The position numbers were made by a program, and so were the translations under genes. Below are positions 17,401 through 17,732 of a stretch of 17,732 bases of DNA, one piece after another (the stretch's first letter is position 1; the number at the start of each line of letters is the position of its first letter). The stretch is from the NCBI GenBank assembly GCA_016098155.1, contig JAAAJB010000679.1:1-17732 (forward strand), given 5' to 3'. The stretch is from Actinomortierella ambigua. Its lineage: Eukaryota; Mortierellomycota; Mortierellomycetes; Mortierellales; Mortierellaceae. The notes under the pieces were generated by a model, which saw only the letters and a list, made by a program, of their open reading frames with translations, ran no database searches and had not been told where the DNA came from.

Positions 17401-17568
17401 AACCAGCCCGACGCTGGTGAAGGCACCCTCACTCCTGGAGGAGGGGGAACAGGAGGAGGCAGCAAGAACTCCAAGGATACGTCGCCCAACAGTGGTAGCC
17501 ATGTTGGTCTGTCATCGATGACCGCCCTGGTGGTCATTGGCGGCACAATTTTGGCCTCGCTGCTTTAG
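14407..17568 (+). CDS. GPI-anchored pepsin-family aspartic protease, copy 2
   Basis: Tandem paralog of the 10400 gene, with the same predicted activity at the cell surface. Nine exons (14407-14480, 15224-15351, 15570-15711, 15861-15936, 16031-16154, 16260-16459, 16617-16763, 16930-17115 and 17299-17568) give 448 residues. Parts: signal peptide MKFVVLASALALAQSTIAA; a short propeptide ending in YLQRR (R50-51), aligned with the KR site of copy 1; catalytic AIDTGSPVTWV (Asp85); flap candidate Tyr128; catalytic AILDTGTTAFLIP (Asp271); and GDAFLKNVFSVYDF near 364-377. The C terminus has a short Gly-rich stretch, then SPNSGS and a hydrophobic end (MTALVVIGGTILASLL), a GPI pattern. Exons 1, 2, 3 and 7 have the same lengths as their counterparts in copy 1, but the region of exon 4 in copy 1 is split by two more introns (15937-16030 and 16155-16259). 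The first intron is 743 nt. Identification is strong; the substrate is unknown. Confidence 0.93.
14719..14758 (+). repeat. (GA)n tract in protease 2 intron 1
   Basis: An interrupted GA run of about 40 nt lies 240 nt into the first intron. It corresponds in kind and place to the (AG)21 run in intron 1 of copy 1. Confidence 0.85.
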
Positions 17569-17732
17569 AAACTTTTCTTTTTTTTTTTTTGTCAGTGAAC
17601 TCTCTCCCGCCTTGATGTCTGTATCAACAAACCAAAGTATATATACATATAAAAGTTTTTGCTCTTTTCTTTTTTATTACGGATGCTCGGAGAAAGATCC
17701 ATTTAAACACCACACACACACACACACACACA
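17569..17732 (+). other. 3' flank of protease 2 ending in a (CA)n microsatellite
   Basis: After the stop there is a T-run (17578-17591), an AT-rich block TATATATACATATAAAAG (17639-17656) that may serve as an efficiency or positioning element, and a CA dinucleotide run from 17710 to the window end. No AATAAA is present. Confidence 0.6.

Noticed and set aside
1..17732. tRNA, rRNA, transposon or CRISPR content
   Set aside because: No B-box GGTTCGANTCC, no terminal inverted repeat pair, no transposase or reverse-transcriptase motif, and no regularly spaced repeats were seen by eye.

Overview
The window is nuclear DNA from a filamentous fungus. The genes are split by many short introns: I placed 25, all GT..AG, mostly 94-220 nt. 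Promoters and 5' leaders are rich in C/T, and the protein set is fungal (diphthamide enzyme, Gtr1-type Rag GTPase, CsbD-like stress protein, GPI-anchored aspartic proteases). The long poly-T, C/T and simple-repeat tracts and the Q/H-rich receptor-like protein suggest an early-diverging lineage such as Mortierellomycotina. That placement is inference and was not tested by any search.

Layout. 1-842: the 3' end of an unrecognised plus-strand gene with a poly(A) signal. 843-2377: about 1.5 kb without a convincing intact gene, including a possibly decayed coding fragment near 1524-1931. 2378-4275 (+): five-exon DPH1. 4454-5764 (-): four-exon GTR1/RagA-type GTPase, convergent with DPH1. 5765-6245: divergent promoter region. 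6246-6807 (+): two-exon CsbD-like protein. 7560-9954 (+): three-exon single-pass membrane protein with a long low-complexity cytoplasmic tail. 10400-12977 (+) and 14407-17568 (+): tandem paralogous pepsin-family aspartic proteases, each with a signal peptide, a short basic-processed propeptide, two catalytic DTG motifs and a GPI-type C terminus.

The left half is housekeeping. DPH1 acts on elongation factor 2, and GTR1 reports amino-acid status to TORC1. The right half (7.5-17.7 kb) is a co-oriented run of three cell-surface genes. The protease pair is a clear local duplication. Exon sizes match almost exactly (74/128/142/.../147 nt), but one copy has 6 introns and the other 8. Both copies place a (CT)-rich leader before the ATG and a (GA)n tract in the long first intron. 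I found no tRNA, rRNA, transposon, CRISPR or operon-like structure. The most interesting points are the intron difference between the protease copies, the paired CT/GA architecture, the possible intron-retained CsbD isoform, and the unrecognised receptor-like protein.
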